DNA of 64,000 nt from Saccharibacillus sp. O23 (GTDB lineage: Bacteria; Bacillota; Bacilli; Paenibacillales; Paenibacillaceae): contig NZ_NJDE01000018.1 in assembly GCF_002205895.1 (NCBI RefSeq), forward strand, positions 146,294-210,293. Reading direction: 5' to 3'. Below, in pieces: positions 42,695 through 52,766 of the stretch; positions within the stretch are counted from its first letter, which is position 1; each line of letters begins with the position of its first letter. The notes under the pieces are model-generated. The model made no database searches and was not told the DNA's origin. It worked only from the letters and a program-made list of their open reading frames with translations. The translations under genes were made by a program, and so were the position numbers.

Positions 42695-44050
42695 TTATTC
42701 GGACAGACGGGACTCCAGTTCGGCTTTTTCTTTCTCGAAGCCCGGCTTGCCGAGCAGCGCGAACATGTTTTTCTTGTACGCTTCCACGCCCGGTTGGTCG
42801 AACGGGTTTACGCCCAGCAGGTAACCGCTGATGCCGACGGCTTTTTCGAAGAAGTACACGAGGTAGCCGAACGTGTACGGGCTGAAGTCTTTGATATTGA
42901 CGATCAGGTTCGGCACTTGGCCGTCCGTATGCGCCAGCATCGTGCCTTGGAACGCCTTTTTGTTGACGAAGTCCATCGTTTTGCCGGCCAAGAAGTTCAG
43001 ACCGTCCAGATCGTCCGCGTCTTCTTCGATCGTAATCTGCTCGCCCACGTTCTCGACTTGGATGACGGTCTCGAAGATATTGCGGCTGCCTTCTTGAATG
43101 AATTGGCCCATCGAGTGCAGATCGGTCGAGAAATCGACGGAAGACGGATAGATGCCTTTGAAGTCTTTGCCTTCGCTTTCGCCGAAGAGCTGTTTCCACC
43201 ATTCGGATACGAAGTGCAGGGACGGCTCGTAGTTCACGAGAATCTCCGTGCCTTTGCCTTTGCGGTACAGCGCGTTGCGAACGGCCGCATATTGATACGC
43301 TTCGTTCTCCGCCACGTTCGGGTTGGAGAATTCGTCCGAAGCGTCGGCAGCGCCCTGCATCATGGCGTCGATGTCTACGCCGGCAACCGCGATCGGCAGC
43401 AGGCCGACAGGCGTCAGAACCGAATAACGGCCGCCTACGTCGTCAGGAATGATGAACGACTCGTAGCCTTCTTCGTTCGCCAGCGTTTTCAGCGCTCCCC
43501 GAGCTTGGTCGGTCGTCGCGTAGATGCGTTTGCGAGCTTCTTCTTTGCCGTATTTTTTCTCGAGAGCGGCGCGGAAAATACGGAAGGCGATCGCCGGTTC
43601 CGTCGTCGTGCCGGATTTGGAGATGACGTTTACGGAGAAGTCTTTGCCTTCGATCAGCTGCAGCAGATGCGCGACGTAAGTCGAGCTGATGCTGTTGCCC
43701 GCGAAGAAGACCTGCGGCGTCTTGCGCTGCGACTTGTCCTGCACGTTATAGAACGAGTTCGTCAGCATCTCGATCGCGGCGCGCGCGCCCAGATACGATC
43801 CGCCGATGCCGATCACGATCAGCACTTCGGAATCGCTTTGGATTTTTTCGGCCGCTTTCTTGATGCGGGCGAATTCTTCTTTATCGTAAGCTTTCGGCAG
43901 GTCGATCCAGCCGAGGAAGTCGTTGCCTACGCCGGTCTTGTTATGAAGCTGCTCGTGAGCGAGCTTGATCGGCTCCGCGAAATAATCGACTTCGTGCTGC
44001 GCGACGAATCCGAGCGCTTTGCTGTAATCGAAACGAACGTTTTTGGACAT
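42695..44050 (-). CDS. pgi: Glucose-6-phosphate isomerase
   Basis: A 451-residue Firmicute-type phosphoglucose isomerase, interconverting glucose-6-P and fructose-6-P. Signatures are [34 protein letters not shown] (sugar-phosphate Ser/Thr), [15 protein letters not shown] and [11 protein letters not shown]. Family-typical Glu, His and Lys catalytic residues are in place. AGAGGAGG lies before ATG 44050, and the apparent upstream extension to 44209 crosses the promoter. It can process the glucose-6-P derived from the glucan phosphorolysis locus. Confidence 0.96.
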   Translation of the reverse strand: MSKNVRFDYSKALGFVAQHEVDYFAEPIKLAHEQLHNKTGVGNDFLGWIDLPKAYDKEEFARIKKAAEKIQSDSEVLIVIGIGGSYLGARAAIEMLTNSFYNVQDKSQRKTPQVFFAGNSISSTYVAHLLQLIEGKDFSVNVISKSGTTTEPAIAFRIFRAALEKKYGKEEARKRIYATTDQARGALKTLANEEGYESFIIPDDVGGRYSVLTPVGLLPIAVAGVDIDAMMQGAADASDEFSNPNVAENEAYQYAAVRNALYRKGKGTEILVNYEPSLHFVSEWWKQLFGESEGKDFKGIYPSSVDFSTDLHSMGQFIQEGSRNIFETVIQVENVGEQITIEEDADDLDGLNFLAGKTMDFVNKKAFQGTMLAHTDGQVPNLIVNIKDFSPYTFGYLVYFFEKAVGISGYLLGVNPFDQPGVEAYKKNMFALLGKPGFEKEKAELESRLSE

Positions 44051-44114
44051 GGTGAAAAGCCTCCTCTGAATTTGCTGCTTGCGATGCCGCTGGCGCGGCC
44101 AAACATCCAGAACC

Positions 44115-44143
44115 AGCATACTGGATTTCAGGCATAGTGACAA
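44115..44143 (-). promoter_or_regulatory. pgi promoter
   Basis: TTGTCA (44143-44138), a 17-base spacer, then TATGCT (44120-44115). Confidence 0.7.
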
Positions 44144-44211
44144 GCGCGACCGGTCACACTTGCGGCAGAAAAATCCCCGCTGTTCTCCGGTCGAAACCGT
44201 GCTTCCCATAG

Positions 44212-44283
44212 AAAAACGCCCCTGCGGGCATCCGGCCGGAGTTCATCGCCGGATGCTCTCGTTTGCGCGGAAGCCGCAGGGGC
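44212..44283 (-). terminator. tkt terminator (two nested stems)
   Basis: GCCCCTGCGG pairs with CCGCAGGGGC and encloses GCATCCGGC/GCCGGATGC; GTTTTTC follows on the minus strand. Confidence 0.8.
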
Positions 44284-44298
44284 TGTATTCAGCTTGAA

Positions 44299-46317
44299 TT
44301 AGCTCAGCAGCGCTTTGACTTTAGCGACCACGTTGTCCGGCGTGAAGCCGTACTCTTCGATCACTTTGCCGCCCGGAGCCGAAGCGCCGAACGTGTCGAT
44401 GCCGAGGATGTCGCCTTGATCGCCGACGTAACGTTCCCAACCGAACGGGCTCGCCATTTCGATCGCGAGGCGGGCTTTGACGTCCGGAAGCAGGACGGAA
44501 TCTTTGTAAGCTTTGTCCTGTTTCTCGAACAGATCCCAGCTCGGCATGCTGATAACGCGAACTTGCACGCCTTCTTCGGCCAGCTTGGCTTGAGCTTTGA
44601 CCGCGAGCTGTACTTCGGAACCGGTCGCGATGATCTGAGCGGCAGGTTTGCCGTCTTTGGCGTCGGATACGACGTAAGCGCCGCGCGCTACGCCTTCCCA
44701 AGCGCCTTCGACCGTTCCTTCGAGAATCGGCAGATTCTGACGGGTCAGAACCAGAGCGACCGGATTCGCTTTGTTTTGCAGCGAATAAGCCCATGCCGCC
44801 GAAGTTTCGTTCGCGTCCGCCGGACGGATGACCGTCAGACCCGGAATGATGCGGATCGAAGCCAATTGTTCGATCGGCTCGTGCGTAGGGCCGTCTTCGC
44901 CGACCGCGATGCTGTCGTGCGTCAGCACGTAAGTCACCGGCAGCTTCATCAGAGCGGCCAGACGGACGGCCGGACGCAGGTAATCGGTGAACACGAAGAA
45001 CGTGCCGCCGAACACCTTGATGCCGCCGTGCAGCGCGATCCCGTTCATCGCGCCGGCCATGCCGAATTCGCGCACGCCGTAGTAGATGTTGCGTCCCGCG
45101 CGATCCTGCGGCGTGAATACCGTGATATCGTTCAGGTGCGTCATCGTCGAGCTTTCGAGGTCGGCCGATCCGCCGAACAGCTGCGGCACGTTATGCACGA
45201 CGCCGTTCAGCGCTTTGCCGGAAGCGACGCGAGTGGACATGTCTTTGTCCGCGGACGTGTACTTCGGCAGTTCTTTGTCCCAAGCCACCGGCAGGTCGCT
45301 GTTGAACGCCATCAGGAACTGAGCGGCCAATTCCGGATTTTCGGCTTGGAATTTCTCGAATTGGTCGTCCCAGACTTTGTTCGCCAGTTCGCCTTTTTCT
45401 TTGACTTTGGCGAAATGTTCGCGGACTTCGTCAGGCACGAAGAAGTTTTCTTCGTGAACCCATTTGTAGAATTCTTTGGTCAGCTTGACTTCGTCGGAAC
45501 CGAGCGGCGATCCGTGAGGACCGGCGTGTCCGCCTTTGCCTTGTTTGTTCGGGCTGCCGTAACCGATGATCGTTTTGACTTCGATCAGCGTCGGACGTCC
45601 CGTATCGAGCTTCGCTTCTTCGATCGCTTTGGAGATCGCTTCGAGATCGTTGCCGTCTTCGACGCGCAGCACCTGCCAGCCGTAACCTTCGAAGCGTTTT
45701 TGCACGCTTTCGGAGAACGACAGGGAAGCTTCGCCGTCGAGCGTGATGTCGTTGGAATCGTACAGCATGATCAGTTTGCCGAGCTGCATATGGCCGGCCA
45801 TCGAAGCCGCTTCGTGCGAAACGCCTTCCATGAGGTCGCCGTCGCCGCAGATCGCGTATGTGTAGTGGTCGATCAGTTTATAGTCGCCTTTGTTATAGAC
45901 GGCTGCCGTGTGCGATTCCGCGATGGCCATACCGACCGCCATCGCGATCCCTTGGCCCAGCGGACCGGTCGTCGCGTCCACGCCCGCCGTGTGGCCGAAT
46001 TCCGGGTGGCCCGGCGTTTTGCTGCCCCATTGACGGAACTGTTTGATCTCTTCCATCGGCAGATCGTAGCCCGACAGGTGCAGCAGGCTGTAGAGCAGCA
46101 TCGAACCGTGTCCCGCGGACAGCACGAAACGGTCCCGGTTGACCCAAGTCGGGTTGGACGGGTTGTGGTTCATCGTTTTGGCGAAGAGCTGGTAGCCCAT
46201 CGGCGCCGAACCCATCGGCATGCCCGGGTGTCCGGAATTCGCTTTTTCGATCGCGTCGATCGAAAGGGTACGGATTGTAGCAATCGACAGATCGTCGATT
46301 TTGATATTGTTAGCCAT
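44299..46317 (-). CDS. tkt: Transketolase
   Basis: A 672-residue thiamine-diphosphate enzyme of the pentose phosphate pathway. The TPP domain shows [34 protein letters not shown] and DSNDITLDG. The Pyr domain shows [17 protein letters not shown] (catalytic Glu) and [26 protein letters not shown]-terminal domain completes the protein. GAGGAGG lies before ATG 46317. It is monocistronic, with promoter and terminator visible. Confidence 0.97.
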   Translation of the reverse strand: MANNIKIDDLSIATIRTLSIDAIEKANSGHPGMPMGSAPMGYQLFAKTMNHNPSNPTWVNRDRFVLSAGHGSMLLYSLLHLSGYDLPMEEIKQFRQWGSKTPGHPEFGHTAGVDATTGPLGQGIAMAVGMAIAESHTAAVYNKGDYKLIDHYTYAICGDGDLMEGVSHEAASMAGHMQLGKLIMLYDSNDITLDGEASLSFSESVQKRFEGYGWQVLRVEDGNDLEAISKAIEEAKLDTGRPTLIEVKTIIGYGSPNKQGKGGHAGPHGSPLGSDEVKLTKEFYKWVHEENFFVPDEVREHFAKVKEKGELANKVWDDQFEKFQAENPELAAQFLMAFNSDLPVAWDKELPKYTSADKDMSTRVASGKALNGVVHNVPQLFGGSADLESSTMTHLNDITVFTPQDRAGRNIYYGVREFGMAGAMNGIALHGGIKVFGGTFFVFTDYLRPAVRLAALMKLPVTYVLTHDSIAVGEDGPTHEPIEQLASIRIIPGLTVIRPADANETSAAWAYSLQNKANPVALVLTRQNLPILEGTVEGAWEGVARGAYVVSDAKDGKPAAQIIATGSEVQLAVKAQAKLAEEGVQVRVISMPSWDLFEKQDKAYKDSVLLPDVKARLAIEMASPFGWERYVGDQGDILGIDTFGASAPGGKVIEEYGFTPDNVVAKVKALLS

Positions 46318-46383
46318 GTTCTAATATCCTCCTCGGTCGCTTCCGGCAGAGCCGGAACCGGATTGTGAAGACTCCTGTGGTCC

Positions 46384-46412
46384 AGTATATCATTTTGAAA
46401 TATTCATTTCCA
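46384..46412 (-). promoter_or_regulatory. tkt promoter
   Basis: TGGAAA (46412-46407), a 17-base spacer, then TATACT (46389-46384). Confidence 0.6.
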
Positions 46413-46542
46413 TAGGATTCAAGATAAAGCCGGAAATTTGAAGCATCGCCGAGCTGCGAAGAGCAAACGTCGATGCGGCTTCGCCCGTCCGGCCCTACAT
46501 GGAACTTTACCCCCGGCGTCCGTGGTTAAACGCCGATGCGGC

Positions 46543-48006
46543 TCAAACGCCCAATCCGAACAGCCGCTCCCGCTTGCCGCGTTCGGGATCGCGTTCGACG
46601 ACGAGATCTTCGCCGAAGATCAAAGTGCTCCGGTCGCCGGTCTCGTATTTCGGCCAATTCGTCGCCGCCGCGGAAGGGTCGCCGGTCGCCGCGAACGCAA
46701 GCCAAGCCCGGCTCATGGCGTCGGAGATCCTGCGGGCCGAACGTTCGGGCGGAACGCCCAACGCCTGCAGAAGCGGCGCGTTGCCGAACGCGAACGGAAT
46801 CTCGGCGGCGTGCACGGCGCGCCCGAAGAACGGATGTCCCGGCAGCGTCCAGTCGAACCGGTACATCCATACCGGGGCGTGCGCGGCTTGGGCTTCCGCC
46901 AATTCGAGAGCGGCCCGCCAGAAATAGAGATCCGTCATCATGGCGGCTTGTCCTTCCACCGTAAGCGGATAGTCGTCCTTCCATGCTTCGGCATCCGTAC
47001 GTCCTGTCATGGCATTAATCGCGTCGACGAAGGCGGAACGCTCCATCAACTGCGCCGGATCGTGGAAAAACAATCCGCCTTCGTCGCGGTTCGTGCCGAC
47101 GATCAGCGGAACGCCGGCAGCCGCCCCTTCGGCGACGGCTTGCAGCGGCTCGACCGGCAACGTCGCCGGTTCGATCGTCGGCTGGAACGGGAGCGCGGGC
47201 ATATCGGGTCTGCCCTGCAACCCGGCGGCCGCCGTCAACAACTCGTCGACCGGCAGCGCTTTGAGGCGTTCGAAGTTGCCTCCGTCCACGCCGAGCTGAC
47301 GCAAATAGATCGCAGATACCTGTTCGGCCTGCGCGGCGGACAAACATTGAGAACCGCCGCTCTGCATGATCGCCCGCGCGAACAACCCCCGAGCCTTCGG
47401 CATCGCCAGCAGGGCGGCGATGCTCATCGATCCGGCGGACTCGCCGAACAGCGTGACGTTCTTCGGATCGCCGCCGAAAACTTCGGCGTTTTCCTGCACC
47501 CAACGCAGCGCGAGAATCTGATCGAACAACCCGACGTTGGAATCGTAGTCTTCGCCGAGCGGCGAAAGATGCAGGAACCCGAGAGGTCCGAGCCGATAAT
47601 TGAGCGACACGACCACGCATCGCCCTTCGTGCGCCAACTGCGTCCCGTCGTAGAGAGGCAGGCTTCCGCTTCCCGTCACGAACGATCCGCCGTGGATCCA
47701 CACCATGACCGGCAGTCCGCTTCCGCCTTCGGCGGGCGCCCAGACATTCAAGTTCAGACAATCTTCCGACATCCCCGGACTCGCGAATCCGAACAGACCC
47801 GCTTCGTCCGGTTTGGGCTGCGGACAGATCGCTCCGAAAGACGAAGCGTCCCGCACGCCTTCCCAAGCTTCCGGCGGCTGCGGCATCCGAAAACGCAGTT
47901 CGCCGACCGGCGGTTTGGCGTAAGGAAGACCTTTCCATGAAGCGACGCCGTCCTCGACTCTCCCCCGGGCTTTGCCTTGCTTGGTGACAATCTCTGCAAC
48001 TTCCAT
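46543..48006 (-). CDS. Type-B carboxylesterase (PnbA-like)
   Basis: A 487-residue alpha/beta hydrolase of the cholinesterase/type-B carboxylesterase family. The oxyanion hole is VWIHGGSFVTGSG, the nucleophile elbow FGESAGSMS (Ser near 187), and the acid and His regions lie in GTNRDEGGLFF and VHAAEIPFAFGN. SEDCLNLNVWAP is the second Prosite signature. No signal peptide, so cytoplasmic, as for Bacillus PnbA. GGAGAGAAG precedes ATG 48006. The natural substrate is unknown. Confidence 0.93.
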   Translation of the reverse strand: MEVAEIVTKQGKARGRVEDGVASWKGLPYAKPPVGELRFRMPQPPEAWEGVRDASSFGAICPQPKPDEAGLFGFASPGMSEDCLNLNVWAPAEGGSGLPVMVWIHGGSFVTGSGSLPLYDGTQLAHEGRCVVVSLNYRLGPLGFLHLSPLGEDYDSNVGLFDQILALRWVQENAEVFGGDPKNVTLFGESAGSMSIAALLAMPKARGLFARAIMQSGGSQCLSAAQAEQVSAIYLRQLGVDGGNFERLKALPVDELLTAAAGLQGRPDMPALPFQPTIEPATLPVEPLQAVAEGAAAGVPLIVGTNRDEGGLFFHDPAQLMERSAFVDAINAMTGRTDAEAWKDDYPLTVEGQAAMMTDLYFWRAALELAEAQAAHAPVWMYRFDWTLPGHPFFGRAVHAAEIPFAFGNAPLLQALGVPPERSARRISDAMSRAWLAFAATGDPSAAATNWPKYETGDRSTLIFGEDLVVERDPERGKRERLFGLGV

Positions 48007-48157
48007 CTTCTCTCCTGCCTTTCCGCATCCGATGACTTATTAGCCTTGCTTTCCCTATTATAAGCGCAGCCCGGAAGGCCGTTCAAACCGGCAGCCGCTT
48101 CGCAAGAAAAGCCGCCGACAACAGGCGAAGCTTCGTCCGCGGATCGCCCGGCATAAC

Positions 48158-48191
48158 AAAAAGCGCGTTTCCCGTTAAGGAAACGCGCTTT
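48158..48191 (-). terminator. Terminator of the first lacI-type gene
   Basis: AAAGCGCGTTTCC pairs with GGAAACGCGCTTT, and TTTTTGTT follows on the minus strand. Confidence 0.85.
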
Positions 48192-48224
48192 GCCCGCGCA
48201 TCGTCGAAACGCAAGAACAGGCTG

Positions 48225-49190
48225 CTACGCTTGTCCGACCGAGCCGCCTTCGATCAACTTGACCTGCATGCGCTCGTGCTTGACCGGCTCGCCGACCAAA
48301 ATCTTGAGCAGATGCTCGGCCGCGGCCGCTCCCCATTTGGGTCGGGAGTAGTCGACGGTCACGAGTCTGGGCTGCAAGTATTTGGTCAGCTCGATATTAT
48401 CGAATCCGATCAGATGAATATGTTCGCCTACGTTCAATTCGGTCTCGTTCAATACGTTGCAGATGCCGACGGCCATTTCGTCGTTGAGGCAGAAGACCGC
48501 CGCCGGTCCGTCGTACTCTTCGATAATCCGGCGAGCCGCCGCCATGCCGCCTTTTTTCTCGAAATTGCTGTGAATCTCGATCAACGTTACGTCCGCGCGT
48601 TCCGAAGCGATCTGTTTGACCGCCGCCAGACGCTGGTTGGAGTCGTAAGAATCTTCGGGGCCCGTGACCACGTACAGTTTGCGATGTCCGCGTTCCAGCA
48701 AATAATTCATCGCCGCCGCCGCTCCGGCTCGATTGTCGAGCAGCACCTGATTGATGTTGTCATGGCTCAGCTCGCGGTCGAGCACGACGATTCGGTGTCC
48801 GCGATCCGCGTAACGCAGAATTTCTTCGCTTCCGAATCCGGAATCCAGAATGATCGCGCCGTCGATCATGCGCTCGGGCAGCATGCGATGGGATTGAATC
48901 CCGCTGCACACGATCATGTCGTAGCCTTCCCGATTCAGCACTTCTTTGACGCCGTCCAGCAGATCGCCGTAGACGTCCCCGCGGAAGTCGGTCAAGAATA
49001 CGCCGATGATGCGGGATTCTCGCTTCTTCAGCGTACGCGCCGCGGCGTTCGGTACATAATGCAGTTCTTCGGCGATTGCCAGAATACGAGCGCTTGTCTC
49101 GTCCGTCACCTTGCTGCTGCCGTTCAGGGCATATGATACCGTCGAAATCGATACTCCCGCCTTCTTGGCGATATCCTTGATACTTACCAA
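48225..49190 (-). CDS. LacI-family regulator, downstream of the glucan phosphorylase gene
   Basis: A 321-residue LacI/GalR regulator. The HTH begins at residue 2 (SIKDIAKKAGVSISTVSYALNGSSKVTDETSARIL) and is followed by hinge helix NAAARTLKKRES. The PBP-like effector domain shows FLTDFRGDVYG and VVTGPEDSYDSNQRL. TTG 49190 is chosen, eight bases after GGGGAG. The gene sits 98 bases downstream of the GH94 phosphorylase on the same strand, so it likely controls the beta-1,2-glucan cluster. The effector may be sophorose or a related sugar; that is inference. Confidence 0.9.
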   Translation of the reverse strand: MVSIKDIAKKAGVSISTVSYALNGSSKVTDETSARILAIAEELHYVPNAAARTLKKRESRIIGVFLTDFRGDVYGDLLDGVKEVLNREGYDMIVCSGIQSHRMLPERMIDGAIILDSGFGSEEILRYADRGHRIVVLDRELSHDNINQVLLDNRAGAAAAMNYLLERGHRKLYVVTGPEDSYDSNQRLAAVKQIASERADVTLIEIHSNFEKKGGMAAARRIIEEYDGPAAVFCLNDEMAVGICNVLNETELNVGEHIHLIGFDNIELTKYLQPRLVTVDYSRPKWGAAAAEHLLKILVGEPVKHERMQVKLIEGGSVGQA

Positions 49191-49245
49191 TCCACTCGCT
49201 CCCCTGTCTGGATGTCTATAGTCGTTAACACTATCTAACAGACAA

Positions 49246-49273
49246 CAAAGGCGATCCGTCAAGATCGCCTTTT
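49246..49273 (-). terminator. Weak terminator between the phosphorylase and lacI genes
   Basis: GGCGATC-TTGACG-GATCGCC then TTTGTTGTC on the minus strand. The loop TTGACG may also serve as the -35 of the lacI promoter (TAGATA 19 bases on). Confidence 0.6.
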
Positions 49274-49288
49274 GCGTTTCGGTGAATT

Positions 49289-52200
49289 TTATACGAAAAT
49301 TTCGATCGTATTTCCATTTTTGGCAGCCGAAGCCTCGAAGTCGGCACGTCCGATGCGTACGCCGCCTTTGCGGTAAGGGTTGCTATCGACGCGTTCGCCG
49401 ATTTCTTGGCCGTTCAGTTTGACGATGCCGGATACGCCGCTTCCGATCCGGTACACGAACGTGGCCGGAATGCCGTCATAGCTGAAGTCCAAGCTCATGC
49501 CGTCAAGCGCCGCAGGCAGAACCGGATCGACGATCAGGTCGCCGCCGTCTTGACGGATGCCCAGCACGTTGCCGATCAGTTGGTTCATGTAGATCCCCGG
49601 GCCGCTGGAGTAGATTCTCCATCCGCCTTTGACCGCGACGTCGCCGCTCTTCAGGTCGCCGAAACGCTCCTGCGCTTCGTAGCGGTCGTTGAACTTGCCG
49701 TCGGAGCTGCTGAAATACGAGTTGCTCTGACGCAGCTCGGCATTCGGCACGACGTCTTTGATGCCGACCGGGTTGATCAGCGCCAGACCGTTCCATGTCT
49801 CGTCGGCCAGACCCAGTTTCGCCATCGCTTCCACGTAACGGATATGCGCGTGCACGTATTGCAGACCGATCTCGCGGCCGAAGTTCGACGCTTGTTCCGC
49901 GCGTTTGAAATGGGTGCTGACGCCGCCCGCGTATTGCGCGGGACGGTTCATCAGGCGCACGCCGTCCGGGCAGAAGAATTCGCGTTTGATCAGGTCGTAA
50001 TGCGCTTTGGCTTGCTGCGGCTCCAGCAGTTCCGCGATCATGCTGCGCGTCATCGGCAGCAGGCGGTAGTTGATGCCCGTCTCGGTGTCGCTCGGATGCA
50101 GCATCGCTTTCGGCTTGTCCGCTTCTTCCAAGTACAGGAAGCCCGGAATGACGTCCGTATTCAGCATGTACCGGTTGAAGTCGGCGCGGATGCCTTGAGC
50201 CAGATTCGCCAGTTCGTCCGCGAACGAAGCGTCTTTTTCCCGGATCGCGCCCGACAGCACGTTCATCGCTTGATACGTCAGCGCGACGGTCCAACTGCTG
50301 ACCATGTACTGCTTAAGCTGCGCGTTGGCCGGTTGGAGCGTATCGTCCCAGTCGCCGTCGCCGTACGAAGACAAGAAGGTATCGTGCAGGAAATGCTGCT
50401 TGATATAACCGATCTCTTTTTTCGCATGGTCCAGCACGCTGTACGATTCTTTCGTGAATCCGAACTGATGCTTGACGGTATACGGAACCTGCTCGTCCAG
50501 AATGCCGAAATCGCGGGTCGTTTTCAGGTAATCGGCCAAGACTTTCAGCGGCCATACGATGATGTCGCCGTGGCTTTCTTCCTGTTGGATCGCGAAATAT
50601 TTGTCGAACATGAACCACTGCGGCCAAGCGCCGTCGTCTTCGTATTGGTGCGAATAAACGGTCTTCAGGATGTCTTTGACCTGCTCGTATTTCTGCGTGG
50701 CCATGAAGTACTCGACCGGTCCTTGGCAGACGTCGCGCGTTCCCCAAGCCGCGCCGCCGTACTGCTCGAGGCCGTGCGGAGACGAGTAATGAACGAGCAT
50801 GTTGTGCGTATACCACCAAGCGAGCGCGTTGACTTTGAACAAGTCTTCGTTCGTCGCGTCGCCGTCTTTGGACAAGCGGAATCCGTTCATCACGTCGCGG
50901 AAGAAATCGCGGTATTTCGCGGCTTCGTCTTCGAGATCGCGTTCGGAAACCGGAATTTCCACGCCGTCCAGCAGGCCTTGAATCGTCAGCGTCCAAGAAG
51001 CGCTCGGCTCGATCGTCAGCGCCACCAGCGAAGCGTCGCCGGAGTTCACGCCGTCCGCAAGCGCGGATTCGTCGCCGACTTGAACGGAAGCTCCGTCCAC
51101 GCTCATGCGATACGTCAGATTCGGATACGTGTTCGCGCTGAGGGAAGCCGGATCGGCCGTAAACGTCAGCACGCCCGCGTCTTCGGTCATATGCAGAGGG
51201 AATTCGTATTCGTTGACGTTCATCGTGATCTGCGTCGTTACCAAGTAACGGTACGCGCTGCCGCTCGACGCCTTGACGGTCATCCGCACTTCCGGGCTGT
51301 CGACGGTCGTGAAGCTGGTCACCGTGAAGGTGTCGGCTTCCGTCTTATAGGTCCAGCGCGCGTAGTTGAAGCCGATCTCGAACAGCGACGGCATCGTCAG
51401 CAGACGGTATTGTCCGTCGATCTCGACGTAGATGCGCTGTCCGGCCGTTTTCGGCACGTTAAGCGCGTTTCGCGCGTTGCTCATCATTTTGTTGAAGTTG
51501 GTATTGCCCAGCACGAGCTGCGAGTTGAAAATGCCGTACATGTACACCGTGCTCGCGATCACCGGCACGCCGAACTGCACGTTGCCGCCGCTCATCAAGA
51601 TATGGCCGTGCGGACGCTCGACGAGACGTTCTTTTTCTTTCAGCACGATATGTTCGTAAGTATCCGTGAAAAAGGCCAGCAGTTTGCCGTTCTCGCGTTC
51701 TTCTTGATAACGGTTCGGGAACAGCGCCGCTACTTCTTCTTCGCTCAAGTCGAGCGTTTGCAGCGGTTCGCCGAAGGAAGACTTCAAGGACACGGCCGGA
51801 AGCTGCTGAAGTTCGCCCGTTTCTTCGGCTTCGTAAGCCTCCCAAGCCGCCTGCACGTCGTCCGCGAATTCGAGCTCGGTGATCGCGGCCGCATGATCGG
51901 CGCGGTACAGACCGTAGAAGATGAAGCGTTCTTCGCCGCTCAGCGGCACCAGTTCGGATTGCAGCGCCGTATACGCGAATTCGTACTGATACACTTCGCT
52001 TGCCAGACGTCCGTGCGTCAGCGCTTCCGGCACGTTCGTTTCTTTGTACGATTGGCCGAAGAATTGGAAGCCGTCGGTCGAATAACCGGCCGCGCGCGTC
52101 AGCGAACCCTGCTGCATGTACGGGAAAGCCCCGCCCTGCGGCTGGTTCTGACGGGAGCAGACCACATAGCCTTTGTGCTGATCTTCGAATACCGCGTGGT

Positions 52201-52642
52201 CGATATACTGCGACAGGTAAGCTTCGTTGCTGCGCACCGCGCCCGGATCCGCGTCGCCGACGTCTTGTCCGTATACGACGTCGATATCCACGCCTTCGCC
52301 GCGCGTCTTCACGTCCCAGAACCAGACGTCGCGATCGGTCACGGCAAACGTAACCGTATATTCGACGCCTTCGACGCTGCCTTCCCAAACGATGCGTTTG
52401 GCGCCGCGGCTGACTTTGCTGCCGGAATGAATGCCGAGCAGCGGGTAGAACGAGATGCCGGATTCGCGGTGAATCCGCAGGAACAGATTGTTCAGCGAAC
52501 CGTCGAGCGGGCTGGACAACAGTTGATTAAGCATGGTTTTGCCGCCGAGCGCCTGATACAGGTCGCCGCTCGGCCAGAAGGTAAAGTTCAGGCTGCCGGC
52601 CTGAACGTTGAATTTCGAATTCGACTTTGCGATGGTCGTCAT
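49289..52642 (-). CDS. GH94 1,2-beta-oligoglucan (sophoro-oligosaccharide) phosphorylase
   Basis: A 1117-residue GH94 phosphorylase that reversibly splits beta-linked glucans with phosphate to give glucose-1-phosphate. The N-terminal beta-sandwich spans about 1-300. The (alpha/alpha)6 barrel follows, with GLEQYGGAAWGTRDVCQG holding the general-acid Asp (about residue 637), then YGDGDWDDTLQPAN and GGVSTHFKRAEQASNFGREIG. Length and N-terminus (NFTFWPSGDLYQALGGKTMLNQLL, SLNNLFLRIH) fit the long Listeria Lin1839 type, not 800-residue cellobiose phosphorylases. ATG 52642 is chosen (AGGAG 11 bases upstream). It lies 124 bases after the GH3 gene. Linkage specificity rests on homology and synteny. 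Confidence 0.85.
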   Translation of the reverse strand: MTTIAKSNSKFNVQAGSLNFTFWPSGDLYQALGGKTMLNQLLSSPLDGSLNNLFLRIHRESGISFYPLLGIHSGSKVSRGAKRIVWEGSVEGVEYTVTFAVTDRDVWFWDVKTRGEGVDIDVVYGQDVGDADPGAVRSNEAYLSQYIDHAVFEDQHKGYVVCSRQNQPQGGAFPYMQQGSLTRAAGYSTDGFQFFGQSYKETNVPEALTHGRLASEVYQYEFAYTALQSELVPLSGEERFIFYGLYRADHAAAITELEFADDVQAAWEAYEAEETGELQQLPAVSLKSSFGEPLQTLDLSEEEVAALFPNRYQEERENGKLLAFFTDTYEHIVLKEKERLVERPHGHILMSGGNVQFGVPVIASTVYMYGIFNSQLVLGNTNFNKMMSNARNALNVPKTAGQRIYVEIDGQYRLLTMPSLFEIGFNYARWTYKTEADTFTVTSFTTVDSPEVRMTVKASSGSAYRYLVTTQITMNVNEYEFPLHMTEDAGVLTFTADPASLSANTYPNLTYRMSVDGASVQVGDESALADGVNSGDASLVALTIEPSASWTLTIQGLLDGVEIPVSERDLEDEAAKYRDFFRDVMNGFRLSKDGDATNEDLFKVNALAWWYTHNMLVHYSSPHGLEQYGGAAWGTRDVCQGPVEYFMATQKYEQVKDILKTVYSHQYEDDGAWPQWFMFDKYFAIQQEESHGDIIVWPLKVLADYLKTTRDFGILDEQVPYTVKHQFGFTKESYSVLDHAKKEIGYIKQHFLHDTFLSSYGDGDWDDTLQPANAQLKQYMVSSWTVALTYQAMNVLSGAIREKDASFADELANLAQGIRADFNRYMLNTDVIPGFLYLEEADKPKAMLHPSDTETGINYRLLPMTRSMIAELLEPQQAKAHYDLIKREFFCPDGVRLMNRPAQYAGGVSTHFKRAEQASNFGREIGLQYVHAHIRYVEAMAKLGLADETWNGLALINPVGIKDVVPNAELRQSNSYFSSSDGKFNDRYEAQERFGDLKSGDVAVKGGWRIYSSGPGIYMNQLIGNVLGIRQDGGDLIVDPVLPAALDGMSLDFSYDGIPATFVYRIGSGVSGIVKLNGQEIGERVDSNPYRKGGVRIGRADFEASAAKNGNTIEIFV

Positions 52643-52681
52643 GAAAGGGTTCACTCCTATTTCACTCAGTTTGTATCCGCA

Positions 52682-52756
52682 GGCGGGATTCTTGCGCCTC
52701 CCGCCGCGGGCGGATGATTCGAAGATGCGGAAAGTTCGGCGGATCGCGATCCGCCG
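52682..52756 (-). other. Intercistronic palindromes between the GH3 and GH94 genes
   Basis: CGGCGGATCGCGATCCGCCG (52737-52756) is a perfect 20-bp palindrome, and GGCGGGA / TCCCGCC (52682-52705) is a second hairpin. No T tract is present. They are likely mRNA-processing or stability elements within the operon. Confidence 0.55.
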
Positions 52757-52766
52757 GACCGGACGA

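Noticed and set aside
44263..46368. 701-codon open frame antisense to tkt
   Set aside because: Shadow of the transketolase gene; no start signal and no domain.
49406..52717. 1103-codon plus-strand open frame over the GH94 gene
   Set aside because: It is antisense to a gene with a full set of GH94 motifs. It has no ribosome site and no recognisable domains, and is explained by GC-rich codon bias.
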